Of a DNA stretch of 64,000 nucleotides, positions 31,390 to 42,616 are shown piece by piece (position 1 is the stretch's first letter; the number at the start of each line of letters is the position of its first letter). Source of the stretch: Hanleya hanleyi (Eukaryota; Mollusca; Polyplacophora; Lepidopleurida; Hanleyidae); contig JAVTVY010025035.1 of NCBI GenBank assembly GCA_036873755.1, forward strand, positions 52,111 through 116,110. Reading direction: 5' to 3'. The notes beneath the pieces were generated by a model. The model was given only the letters and a program-made list of their open reading frames with translations. It was not told the DNA's origin and ran no database searches. The position numbers were made by a program, and so were the translations under genes.

Positions 31390-34300
31390 TATATAAAGAC
31401 TAGGCCTAACAGTTTGCCAGGGATTTATATCGGATACCGGTACGCAACAACATTAAAAATAATGGAAATTCCTGATATTTTTGTCCCACATATTTTCATT
31501 TCATACCATGGTGGTTTTTACAGTGAAAGATAAAAATTACCAACAAAAATTCAAGAGTCGCAGACATAAACAAGAAGTGCAGTGCCGTTAAAGTTAAAAT
31601 CTTGACCTCAAATAAACTGACTTCTGAAGAAATGCGTCTTCTCAACGTAAAGTGGTAGACTGCGTTGCTGTTGTTCATGACAGGTCTCATTGCAGGCAAT
31701 GTCTCTGAAGAAACGATCCATTTTTATTTTCATAAACTTCCTTACCGCTTGATTCTACTTTGCCCGATGTGCTGTCTTAGGGAAAATTGTTTATCATTCT
31801 AATTATGAACGAATCCAAATCAAATTCATCTGCTAATTGATATCCCAATGTCCCAGGTTTCATTTTCGCCCTCATGTAATTCCCGTGCGAGGACCACGTC
31901 ATGTCGGGGATCCTGGCCTTATTATTCTGTGTCTTGAAACCCGCATTCATGAATAGAGAATGCGGGTTTCGGCATTTCTTAGAAGTTCTCAGTATGAAAA
32001 GATCGATCACGAAGGTGAGAAATCCAGCGGAGAAGCACTCCGGTTGGCGCGGCATGACGTCCGCCTACAGGTGCTATACACATATAGCACGTGTCAAACC
32101 CGAAACCCGTGCTGTGATATCTGCAACCTCAGGATCAGTTTTCTCTCAAATAAAATGTTTCTCTTCTTTACCAAATGAAATAAATCGAGAACGTTTTTTA
32201 CGTTCGTGAGAAGGTTACGTCGTGTCATTTATACGGCGAACGTTTAAGACTTCTTGAAGTTGAAATCCACGACTGCAGACGGGAGGAAAAAAGCAACAGC
32301 AACTGTGAAAATCAGAAAATACAGTCGATCTAAAGATTGGAAACATCATTAAATGCTAAAAGTGTCAGTCTGATTATTGTTGTATGTAATTCTGAAGAAA
32401 ATAGTCATCAAGCTATATGAGAATTCGAGTCGGGTCGAAATACCTGCCGCAGTCACGCATACCGATAAATTAACGTGTAGTTGTTGTAAAGTTTCCCGCG
32501 ATGCACCGGTGTCCAGTTTTCACTCTTCGCTGATGACAACATTTCGTTATCAACTTCAAGTGACAGTGAAGTTGTATGTCTAAATTACTTATCATACCGG
32601 TATATAATTGACTGATATTACAAATAGAAAAGTGTCAGAGAAATTCAGAGAATTTTGGCACGAATTTGTGCACTTGCAGGAAGAAAAAAACTGCGCCGTG
32701 TGCATCGCGTTTCCCTACGTGTTTGACGGTCCGTGTCTGACTGTGATGGACTGTTTATCTCGGTGACCGGCTCTTTAAAGCCTTTCGTCATTAAAATTAC
32801 TGGAATTAATCAGCCTATTAACGATAAAAAGCGTCAATCAGGAGTTAATAATTGTGGCCTACAGGTGGTCCGGGAGAAATTTCACTACATTTAGCTTTGT
32901 TTTCCTGAAACGTTGACAATTGCTTTTTACACCAGACGTAAATTTTTCCCACCTCTTGTATGTCGCCCCAATTCATTCTTTCACATCATTGTGCAGAATT
33001 CCCCAAATTTCATGTACTATTTTGCTGTAATAGAACTAGATAAAATAATTTCAATTTCCATTTCGTGATTTTCACGATATATGATAATTGCTTCTAAATT
33101 TCGACCTATTCCGATATACATAAATGATTGCCCTAACAAGATAATATTCATATCTCGTATCTGGACCTTTAGAGGAATGATCAGGGCTTTCTCTTACGTC
33201 GACTCCACGACAAAAGGGACGATTACAATTCTGATATTATTAACTTCTCATTACTGGATAGCCAAAAATATTTAGCTTTGTTTTTTCTAAAACGTTGACA
33301 ATTGTCATGTGAAAAACAAGAGAAAAAGTGACGTTGTCTTGCACCTATTTTGTTAATGATCACATTCTGTAGAATATATTTCGACACGAGCGAAGAATTG
33401 ACCAGACAGAATAAAGAAAGAACTATAACCACAACAACGCCCAACTTGTGTACTGCTGTCAGTACCAATGCAATGGTAGTACAACTGCTTCCGGCGATGT
33501 GATGTTTTGTGACGACAAAACATTTCATTATCATTGATAATCGTGGCTGGTCTTCTGATCACCATTCGTAATATTGTAGTGTGATCCTATCAACCTGCAA
33601 TATACATATGGTGTGAAGTTGAACCAAAGATTTAAACCGATGTCTAGGATTTTGTGGTTCAAAAACTGAGCAATAATTGACCACTTCCTAATTCAATAAT
33701 TCCATTACTTGCGTTGATATGCTTGATGTTTCTGTGCATGATTATTAGGTGAGAGTTTGGTGTTGAAACAACAGATGAGGTCCCACAGGTATCATGATGT
33801 TTGGCTCAACGCTCATCAACTGGCTAAATATGAAAAATGCCACCTGCGCGATCCCAGGGAAAATGTAGATAGGTTTGCATGTGGTCCTGTTTTCCCCATT
33901 ATCGGTCACCCTGCTTCCGAAATTTTTGTACAGGAAGATGTCGATAGCCAAGCAGATTGAAACGAAGATCTCTTCCGGATCTCGCACACTTATTTAAATT
34001 GTCAGTTCATGTATGGTACAGTAAAACAAATAAATCTAAATGTGCTTCGGATTGGTTGGATCTCCATAATGGTGATAGGCTGTAAGACGGTCCGACTCAT
34101 ATTTACATGGATGGGAATATTGAATGGGAATATAGTCGACCACTTACTAGCTATGCAAATATAAAACAAACCGTTTGCAGAAAATGTCACAATATCAAGA
34201 TTTAGAAGAAGGCTAAATAGTCATCTTTAGCTCGTACCTCAAGTTGAAAAAAGTTTTTAAAAAATTCTTTTTTTCTTCTGAAAATCGTGTGCAAACCTGA

Positions 34301-35086
34301 TCACGCATCAGTGTGAATGTCATTTTATGCATTTATCTATTTATTGAAAATTTATTCACTCAATAAATATATATTCATCATAATTACTAGCATTTCTTAA
34401 ATATTTTAATTTACTTTTATTCATTTTCATAGATCAGTTATGTTATATACCGTACTGATTTTGTCATGTGTGATATTTCGTTTCTTTGTGAGGGGAATGT
34501 GTATTGTAAGCTGTCCTGGCTGACACTAATCCGTAATCACAGCAGGCTTACGACTTCACATGTTAGTTCTTGTCACCTGAGTTAACTAGTACTTCTCACC
34601 TTCCTTAACTAGCATGTAACAGAATAATATGGGGTTGAACCCCGACATGTGTTAGCCGGATTAAATTCCTTCATATAGGCTGTTTTCGTCTGTTGGGTTT
34701 AACGTGGGTGGCTTTGCACCAACAGCCGAGCGAAGGAGAATACACTTGAGTTATTTGGCGCCAGTCGGGAACCATTACAGAAAGCATTCGAGGCTCCCAA
34801 AAAATAATCGAGCAAAGGTTTCCGAGGGTTAGTAAGCGCATTACGTCATCAAAGCATGGAAGACCGTCATTGTCCATTTTGCAAGATAAAAGGATATCTC
34901 GGGAGTTTTCTGATGACAGGTCATCTATTTGACTTGAATCTTCGTGAAATATCGACTAAGTCTTTCTGAATAAACAACACACTAATTAAGCTAAGCTTTA
35001 CTTGCGCGAATCCAACTGGAAAGTTCCATTTCAGGCGAGTCGTTACGCGAATCGATTCCCGGATTCGCGTCGAAATTCTACCCCTG
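31390..35086. other. Remaining right part of hAT-B, no recognised gene
   Basis: Several ORFs of 60-100 codons occur (for example 31901-32209 +, 33757-33960 +, 33745-33987 -), but none has a family signature and they overlap on opposite strands. A diverged direct repeat (TTTAGCTTTGTTTT, AACGTTGACAATTG) occurs near 32890 and 33275. A perfect 13-bp stem hairpin is at 31936-31970. Confidence 0.45.
31936..31970. repeat. Perfect short hairpin
   Basis: GAAACCCGCATTC, a 9-nt loop, then GAATGCGGGTTTC. Stem of 13 bp without mismatch. Confidence 0.8.
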
Positions 35087-35091
35087 CTACT

Positions 35092-36305
35092 GCATGGATC
35101 TTTTCAAATTTGGTACACGGGTTCCCCTTGGGGTCTAGTTGTGCAAGAAACCTTTTCTGGTCCGATTCGAAAATCCAATATGGCCACCAGGCAGCCATCT
35201 TCGATTTCCCCATGAAACCTTGTTACCGCGATTTCCCCGGAACTACTGCATGGATCTTTTTCAAATTTGGTACACAGGTTCCCCTTGGGGTCTAGTTGTG
35301 CAAGAAACCTTTTCTGGTCCGATTCGAAAATCCAATATGGCCACCAGGCAGCCATCTTGGATTTCCCCATGAAACCTTGTTATCGCGTTTTCTCAGGAAC
35401 TACTGCGTGGATCTTTCTCAAATTTGGTACACAGGTCCCACATGGGGTCTAGTTGAGCAAGATACCTTTTCTGGTCCAATTCGAAAATCCAATATGGCTA
35501 CCAGGCAGCCATCTTGGATTTACCAATGAAACCTTGTTATCGTCATTTCTCAGCAAGTACTGCATGGATCTTTCTCAAATTTGGTACACATGATCTAGTT
35601 GTGCAAGATACCTTTTTCGGTTCAAATTGAAAATCCAATATGGCCACAAGGCTAGTTGATACCTTTTCTGGTCCGATTCGAAAATCCAATATGGCCACCA
35701 GGCAGCCATCTTGGATTTCCCCATGAAACTTGATCGTGATTTCTCAGGAAGTACTGCCTGGATCTTTCTCAAATTTGGTAGACAGGTTGCCCTTGTGGTC
35801 CAGTTGTGCAACATACCTTTTCTGGTCCGATTCCAAAATTCAATATGTCCATCCGGCGGCCATCTTGGATTTCCCCATTAAACTTGGTTATTGCGATTTC
35901 TCAGGAACTACTGCATGGATCTTTATCAAATTTGGTACACAGGTTCCCCTTGTCGCCTAGCTGTGCAAGATACCTTTTCTGGTCCGATTCGAAAATCCAA
36001 TATGGCCACCAGGCGCCCATCTTGGATTTCCCAATGAAACTTTATCATGATTTCTCAAGAAGTACTGCATGGATCTTCCTCAAATTTGGTACACAGATTC
36101 CCCTTGTGGCCCAGTTGTGCAAGATACCCTTTTTGGTCCGATTCGAAAATCCAGTATGGCTGCCAGGTGGCCATCTTGAATTTCCCCTTGAAACATTGTT
36201 ATCGTGAATTCTCAGGAAATATTTCATGGATCTTTCTGAAATTGGGTACACAGGTCCCACATGGGGCCTAGTTGTGCAAGATACCTTTTTTGGTCCGATT
36301 CGAAA
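35092..36305. repeat. Helentron-like internal tandem array, about 155-bp unit
   Basis: About eight units run TTCTCAGGAACTACTGCATG, TTTGGTACACAGGTTCCCC, TGTGCAAGATACCTTTTCTG, CCAATATGGCCACCAGG. The unit phrase recurs in the second copy at 51383-51700. ORFs on both strands here derive from the repeat. Confidence 0.75.
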
Positions 36306-37173
36306 ATCCAATTAATACGGTATTCCCGAGTTGTGACGTTGCATCACAAGAGTCGGCGGATCAAATGGTGTGGCATATTCTATGTATTGACTATAGAGAA
36401 TATCCATATCTTCACCTTCCATATCAAGGAGTTCAAATAATTCGGAATTAAGATGTATTTCTTCAAATTTTAAATCAGTTCTCTTTAGTCCATGCAGTTG
36501 CAAGTGAACTGCCCCACCCTTTCGTCTGCCGGCGGGTCAGCTACATGAACGGACGTCACTCTTGTGACACAATGTCACAACTCGACAACTGTAAACTACT
36601 GCATGTTTTGATCCAAGGGAAATAATCCGGATTCAGACACTTTCAAATTCGAAGTTTCAACAGTACTGCGCAGACCGGATCTCTTCAGTATTAAGTATTG
36701 TACCATCTTACTATTTTCGAGCAAGAGATATCTCAAACTAGTCCAGTAAACAGAACAGAATTAGCATTCGTTCCTAATTATAAAATCTTAAGTATGCCAA
36801 AGTGTCAATGAGATTTTTCTTCGCTTCCAGTACTCAATGATGACACGTGCAAAAAATTAAATAAATAAAAATACTACAAAACGAAGATGAAGGATCCTCC
36901 CTACATGTACATTCACTTTCAGACTAACTTTGCTCATTTCTCTTGTACTATAACATCCGACATAAGTACAGTTTCTAGAAATCTTGAAACTCCTGAAACT
37001 TAGAAAGATTATATCGTGGTGTTTTCCAGTGTCCCTTTTTCGCTCAGATTCGAAATTCTGTAAACAAAATTACAACTCAATCGTCTTGGTAACAATGGAC
37101 AAAAAGATCCTCTTGTCATTAGCTTACAATTATCTGACAATGGTGGGCGCCAAGATCCTTCAGGATCTCTCGT
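36306..37173. repeat. Helentron-like 3' segment, copy 1
   Basis: From TTAATACGGTATTCCCGAGT to the 3' hairpin AAGATCCTTCAGGATCTC. It is collinear with 51715-52552. No convincing ORF: the - strand 63-codon frame at 36312-36503 is partly conserved in copy 2 (51715-51942) but has no family signature. Confidence 0.6.
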
Positions 37174-37322
37174 TGGTGAGTGGATTCAATAGGGGGAAAT
37201 GAAGTGTCTCATACCAAAAATTAAGTCAAGGTCAAGGTGACTGTGAACCCAAAATCATGAAATTGTTAAAAATCATGATTTTTCGTGTCCATTGAGCAAT
37301 TACGGGGAGATGGTTTGTCATC

Positions 37323-37623
37323 AATCTCACGTTCGGCTATTTCCGTATTGGCGGAACAAGCCTCTCACATAGAACGCACAAATCCCCACTGGTGGGGAGC
37401 GTATGACGATCACGCAGTGAGCCGGCTAAGAAATAGTGCCTTTGATAATCGAGAGATCCGGGTGCATTTTATTGTGAAATTCAGTTAATTTTAACCAAAC
37501 GAACATAACTCATTCAAATTATACAAAACTATTTCTATGTTTAGTTGAATAATAGCAATCTATCACCAGAACTCAGCAACTGGGCTAATTTCCGCCAATA
37601 CGGAAATAGACGAATGCGAGATT
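37323..37623. mobile_element. 301-bp MITE with 33-bp terminal inverted repeats
   Basis: Ends AATCTCACGTTCGGCTATTT and, other strand, AATCTCGCATTCGTCTATTT, continuing CCGTATTGGCGGAA. Its own TSD is not certain. Confidence 0.75.
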
Positions 37624-37639
37624 GGTTCTGCCGAAAATT

Positions 37640-37830
37640 AATTGTGTGCATGATAAGATAAGATTCTTTATTGCACTGAGCATCCCATTTGGGACAGAGT
37701 ACAAAACATATAAAAAGTAGAATAAATAAGAAAGTAAACAAACAAGTGCGACGTTTCCGTTTCTGCTCCCAGAAATCCACTAGGCCAGAGGTCAGTTTTC
37801 GCAGCTAAAGTGAGTTCTGGGGCTAGATTG
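37640..37830 (-). mobile_element. LINE 3'-end fragment, - strand
   Basis: On the - strand it ends GCAATAAAGAATCTTATC followed by a TTATC repeat, a CR1/Jockey-like type of tail. No RT sequence remains. Confidence 0.45.
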
Positions 37831-38496
37831 GGTTTGTCATGTACCAACATTTAGGTCAAGGTCACTGTGACTCCAGAATCAAGAAATCTTTGAAAATTAC
37901 TGTTTTTGGGTCAATAGATACATTAGGGGGACATGATGTGTCAGGTACCAAAATCTAGGTCAAGGCCAAACGTCAAGGTCACTGTGACCCCCAAAATCAT
38001 GAAATTCATAAAAATCATGATTTTTTTGTGTCCATTGATACATTGATGATGAAAGACGATGTGTCGTGTACCAAAATTTTGGTCAAGGTCACCCCAAAAT
38101 CTGGAAATCAGCAAGTCACATTTTCATATGCCTGTCAAAGACGAGGTGATGTAATGCGATGTTGCGTTAGAACTGTCCATTCATCAATTAACATTTGTTG
38201 TCCATGCGATATCTCTAGTTTCAAGGTATGGAATGGTATCAAATACTTAATCGCATGGCCAAGAGGAGCCATACATCAATTTGTCAAAGGTCAAGATCAC
38301 ATTCCCCAAAAACTGAATCAAGTTTAGCGGACTATATGTGTTAGGTTGGAATATTCAGAGTTCTCTCCCCTACATGTATATGGGAGTTGTCTCCCAGAAT
38401 TGAAACAGCTACATTTAGTTAAACTGTTGTGAAATAAAAGCCAAGCCATACATTTATTAATTTAATGGGGAGAGGGGTCCTTTATGAACTTCATAC

Positions 38497-38668
38497 CTGT
38501 TGTATCAACTCCAGAACAAAGGTTTACTTCATCACTTTCTTCTTCCTTCATGAAAAATCCTCTCGTCTGAAAGAAATCATTTGCAGGAAAACTGCTATTT
38601 TCTTGTGTTTGACTGTTGTCGATTTCAGTGTGGGATATGTGAGCTCTCGGTTCTTGCTCCACGGTCAA
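38497..38668 (-). CDS. Candidate unrecognised exon, - strand
   Basis: Open frame between an acceptor-like ACTAG|TTGACC and a donor-like CAACAG|GTATGA. It encodes an acidic, serine-rich stretch with NDFFQTRGFFMKEEESDE. It may be an exon of a gene whose other exons are displaced by transposons, or chance. No family recognised. Confidence 0.25.
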
Positions 38669-38729
38669 CTAGTTTCCAAGAGTTAAGCTCATTTTAGTTT
38701 ATCGGTCAATATTAGATGTGATATGTTAC

Positions 38730-38880
38730 ATTTTTTACACAGTAAAACTGACCTTATTGACATATGCGTTCGTGTGCAAACACGGATTAACAAATGAAGA
38801 AATTAAAACAATAGCACAGTTCATTTCCCGCCTAATCACCCATGCCAGCACTCAATCACAATAGATCTTCACTTCTTTAC
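38730..38880 (+). repeat. DIRS-2 left inverted terminal repeat
   Basis: ATTTTTTACACAGTAAAACT onward; the inner part is complementary to 51210-51345. Confidence 0.8.
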
Positions 38881-40698
38881 TTAGCTAGCTACTGTAAAGA
38901 TCGTGTGTAAAGCTCCAGCGTGTTACGGAAGGATTTTACGTTTACAACGAGTGATAACATCATCTACAAGTCTACAAAGCACCGAAAAGATCAAGTTGGG
39001 AAGTATTCTTGAGTATATCTACGATATAAATAATGTTCTGTACCGTCTGTGGGAAGTCTAAATCAACGACCGATTTACATTCAGTTTGTCTTGCGTGTCG
39101 AGGCAATATTGCTTGTGATTGTACCCATAGATGCCAGGAGTGTCCACAATGGCCCGATGACTGATTTGAAGGTTTAATGACTGGGTCTCTTGCAGCTTCC
39201 CTTCCCCCTGGTTTAGTGTCAGAGGCTAGTATTATGACTCCGCTCTCCCATTTTATCGTAAATGAGACGGCGAAGAAGCCTGCGTCGATTGGCAGTCCTT
39301 GGACGGGCCCTTTACATTCTTTATTAGATAAAGGTACTTCGCCAAGCACTAGTACTAATGTTTCTGATTTATCCACAGGTAAAAAGAAGAAACAGGTAAA
39401 AGTATTGGGTTCCGTTCTAGACGAAGGTACGGGAGAATCGGCCGACGTCACAGTGGAACTAGATCTACCCGGAAGTGTGTCCCCCATGGAAACCGAGACG
39501 CAATCCGAAATGAGGACCACTATTACTCCATACGTAAGGAGTGGTGACGTCATATGTACGCCCGTATGTGCTGTTGGGCAGGATATCGCTAATGGGACTC
39601 CCGCTGGGAATATCCCGATATCGTATAATTCCCAGGTGTTGTTTGTTGGTCGGGGACCAACTTCTTCACTCCCTGTTGCTCCAGGGGCAGCTTTAGGCTT
39701 GGTAAGTAGTGCTGCAACACATTCTGGTTTAGCACCAGAAATTGTTGATTTCAGCACAGCAGGCAGAACCTCTGGTGGATATAGAGAATATATCCATGGT
39801 CCTACCAGGAGTTAACTCCACGACCTTACGTAATATCCCAGATACGGGCGTTATCACACAAGGCCGGGTAGAATTAAGCCTCCTGCAATTGAATACCTTA
39901 GGGTTGACAAGCGCCGGGGGTCGAGGTTATTGTTCTGCGGGAACAATGCCAGTTTCACATTTAGCGTCCCAGGGCGTTGATAGAAACACAATGGCATTGT
40001 TCCAGTCACAAGTTATGACTGAGAATGGTTCTGAGTCGGGTGTCATAAACCCACATAAGGCTCATTATCCACTTCCTGTCAGCCATTTCCGGTTACCTGC
40101 GGGTTCCGGTATGGTTACCTCTGGGGTTCCGGTTAGGACTTTTCGTCCTTCCGGTCCCACTATAAGGAGGCCTGTTGTGACCAATCCCGGTGGGTGGAGA
40201 CTTCCGGTTCGTCCGGAAATGCAATGGGGTAGACCTATTGCATCCCCTTATAGGCGGGTCTCCAATAGTCCACAAATCAATACGTGAGTTTTGGTTCATG
40301 ATGGTTCTCTGTCTGCTGTTATCCTGCAAAGGATGGAACAACAGGCAGCTGAGCTAGATCAGTTCCGGCAACTTTTGACTTCCACTTCCGGTACTGTTCA
40401 GGTTCCATCTCCGGTTCCGACGCAGCTTCCGGTAGCATCGTCTGACCCGATTGATTTGTCTACCAACCCATCGATGAGACGTCAGGGGGTCGCACAACGT
40501 CAATCCACTGAGGATAATGACAGTGATCATGATCCGGAGAGACGTTCATATTCAGAGGTACTTGAAGCTCTCTATGATTTGTACCCTAATATGTCCCGAC
40601 CCCCACCGCCGACAGCCTCTCGCCTCCATACTATGGCAGAGGCTCCGTTGACAATTACCAAGCAGATGTCGTCACTTCCTGCGTCAGATGCCATACAT

Positions 40699-41863
40699 CA
40701 GGGGTCGAAAAGTTCGGCTGTCCACCTGTCGCGGACATGTAGATTTTGCATGTGACAGGTTGAAAAAAAAAGTGCCTGTCGAGGTGGAATATTCACCTTG
40801 CACTGTATATATTTTATGTTGTCAATTAGCCGGATTCGTCAAAAAGCCCTCGCCTTTCGAACCGATTCAAAATCCTCGGGAGCCGGGTGACTTTCCTTTA
40901 TTGTTTACGTCGTCGACTCGCCAGACTTTCGCATGGCCGACCCGATACATGCGTGTACCATTTCTAGTGACGTAGAGCGTTATCCAGGCACACAAAAATG
41001 CTGACGTCACGGATTCGTGTTATCTTGTTCAAAAGCGTATCCCCTGGTTGTCAACGACGCTGATCGTCATTTTGACAGATAATAATTAATATGGATCGAT
41101 TCTTGAAACGCAAAACTTCCGACGATATGTCTTGTGCCATGCCACTCCACCAGGTATTGAAACTGACGAGAATATGCCTGACTTGGCCCCAGATTCAGAC
41201 GAGACGCCCAGCACCAACACTGTAACTGACGACGCAACAACAACAACAACTTTCAAACGGAGAAAGAGAGTTTTCAAGTTTAGTGACAAATGGACAATTA
41301 ACTGCCCATGGTTAATGTTTGAAACAAAAACTGAGAAGGTGTTTTGTTCGTTTTGTAAGAATTTCAAAGCCAGGAGTCAAAATAAGTTAGTTACTGGCTG
41401 TGACTCATTACGCATTGAAAATGTCCGATCACACGAAATCAGTTGTGATCATAAATATAGCCATTCTGCTTACTTGAACTCACTAAAGGAAGGTGTGGAA
41501 CAACCATTGGTCAAGGCCATCATGAACATGGAAAGGAGTGAGATAGAGCAAATGAAACGATTATTTCGAACATCATTTGATCTCGCGAAGAACGAAAGAC
41601 CGTTCACTGACTTCGCTAAATTAAATGAACTAATGTATCTGTATGCTGAAATCTGAAGTATACCACAGTAAATAAGTAAAAAATATAACACAAGATTTTT
41701 GTTGGAGTGTTTTATTTCTTAACAATACATGTATATATCATTTATCATTAAGAGACAATCTATCTGAATTTCATGTTCAGGTCAAGGCATGCATGAGACA
41801 GGTAGAAAACAAAATCACCTGTCACCCTGGACAGGTGGAAAATTTCAAACATTTCGACCCCTG
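40699..41863. mobile_element. hAT-C element (5-bp TSD TACAT) inside DIRS-2 gag
   Basis: 1165 bp with terminal inverted repeats CAGGGGTCGAAA...TTTCGACCCCTG, then subterminal GTCCACCTGTC and complement. A perfect TACAT duplication (40694-40698, 41864-41868) flanks it; removing it restores the gag frame around GCCATACATGGATTG. It carries a truncated transposase ORF. Confidence 0.88.
41091..41656 (+). CDS. hAT-C transposase N-terminal region (truncated)
   Basis: The ATG at 41091 starts MDRFLKRK in one frame; from about 41132 the conserved part runs in another frame, so either a frameshift or a small intron (CCAG|GTATTG is donor-like) separates them. The conserved part has FSDKWTINCPWLMFE and KVFCSFCKNF, a TTF-type zinc finger with a later Cys/His (SHEISCDHKYSHSAY), as in hAT-derived KIAA1586/C17orf113-like proteins. 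It stops at 41654-41656, far short of the roughly 600 residues with the RNase-H-like catalytic core. Probably not active in transposition. Confidence 0.65.
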
Positions 41864-42616
41864 TACATGGATTGTGTTCCGTTCTTGATACGGTTTTAGC
41901 TCAACCTAAAACAATGCAGGAACGTTTTACAAGAACGGGAAAACGTGCACTTTTTAGACCGGCTTCCGCTTCGGCACCACTTCCTGTGGAGAAGCCTACG
42001 TCTAGAGCGTACGGTATCCATGATTCGGCAGTGACTTCAAGGCCGCGGATCCGGAACCTGATCTTGCCGACATATGTAAAAGCAATAAGGTCCCTTCCAA
42101 GGTCACGATCCCGCTGACTGATAGGCAATCTTCTATTATTGAAGAAGCTGCGCGACAGGGGGTAGCCATAGCCTCACACATGGACTGGTTTTTAACAGCC
42201 ATTTCCACTGTGTTGAGCAGGTTGTCGCGTTCACAGTTAGCAACCAGTAGTAGCCCTGAGTTACAATTACTGGCGGATCTTCAGAACGTGGCTGCTAAAG
42301 CTAATGCTGATGCAATGGCTTTATCCGCGTTCAATGCTGCGATGGTTGTCCATTTGAGACGGCAGGCTTACCTACCATCAGTGGTCAACTACGCTCCAGA
42401 TATAGTCATTCGTACATTGAAGGAGCAATCGCCAGCATCTTCGCTGTTGTTTAATGGCATTATTCCGTCTCTAAGAGATACGGTGGAGAAGGCTAAGCCT
42501 AATCCTCCCCCTAGAGCGAGTGGTGCGGGGACAGGGAAACGTGTCCCCCAGCCAAGCAACCTAGACCGACTACTTCCGCTTCCGGTCCAAAAGGGAAGTC
42601 ACAGGCGGCGGGTCGC

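Larger units (their letters stand above)
19737..35086. mobile_element. hAT-B element (5-bp TSD CTACT), interrupted by hAT-A
   Basis: The right end is CGAAATTCTACCCCTG at 35071-35086, the complement of CAGGGGTAGAATTTCG. The left end is split: CAG at 19737-19739 and GGGTAGAATTTCG from 29150, because hAT-A inserted across the boundary. The TSD CTACT is at 19732-19736 and 35087-35091. Removing the element restores GGAACTACTGCATGG, which appears unoccupied in neighbouring units (for example near 35239). No transposase was recognised in its own DNA. Confidence 0.78.
19634..37173. mobile_element. Helentron-like (HINE) element, copy 1, containing nested insertions
   Basis: The 5' end is a perfect hairpin AGCCCACCATC-ACCA-GATGGTGGGCT (19634-19659) followed by CCGTCCGT-rich sequence. 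The 3' end carries ATGGTGGGC, complementary to the start, then a hairpin AAGATCCTTCAGGATCTC and CTCGT at 37173. The flanks read as one unit of the 18.4-38.3 kb array split between T and T (AATTTT|...|TGGTGAGTGG), as expected for Helentron-type insertion. The element is interrupted at 19737-35091 by hAT-B; its own DNA is 19634-19736 and 35092-37173. No Rep-helicase was seen, so it is non-autonomous. Confidence 0.65.
37175..38330. repeat. Right half of the GATGTGTCGCGTACC tandem array, with insertions
   Basis: Continues the 18361-19633 array (GTGAGTGGATTCAATAGGGG, AGGTCAAGGTCACTGTGAC). It is interrupted at 37322-37830 by a MITE and a LINE fragment, the whole flanked by GGTTTGTCAT direct repeats. 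Confidence 0.6.

Noticed and set aside
35002..36311. Series of 60-130-aa ORFs on both strands
   Set aside because: All come from the 155-bp Helentron-like tandem units.
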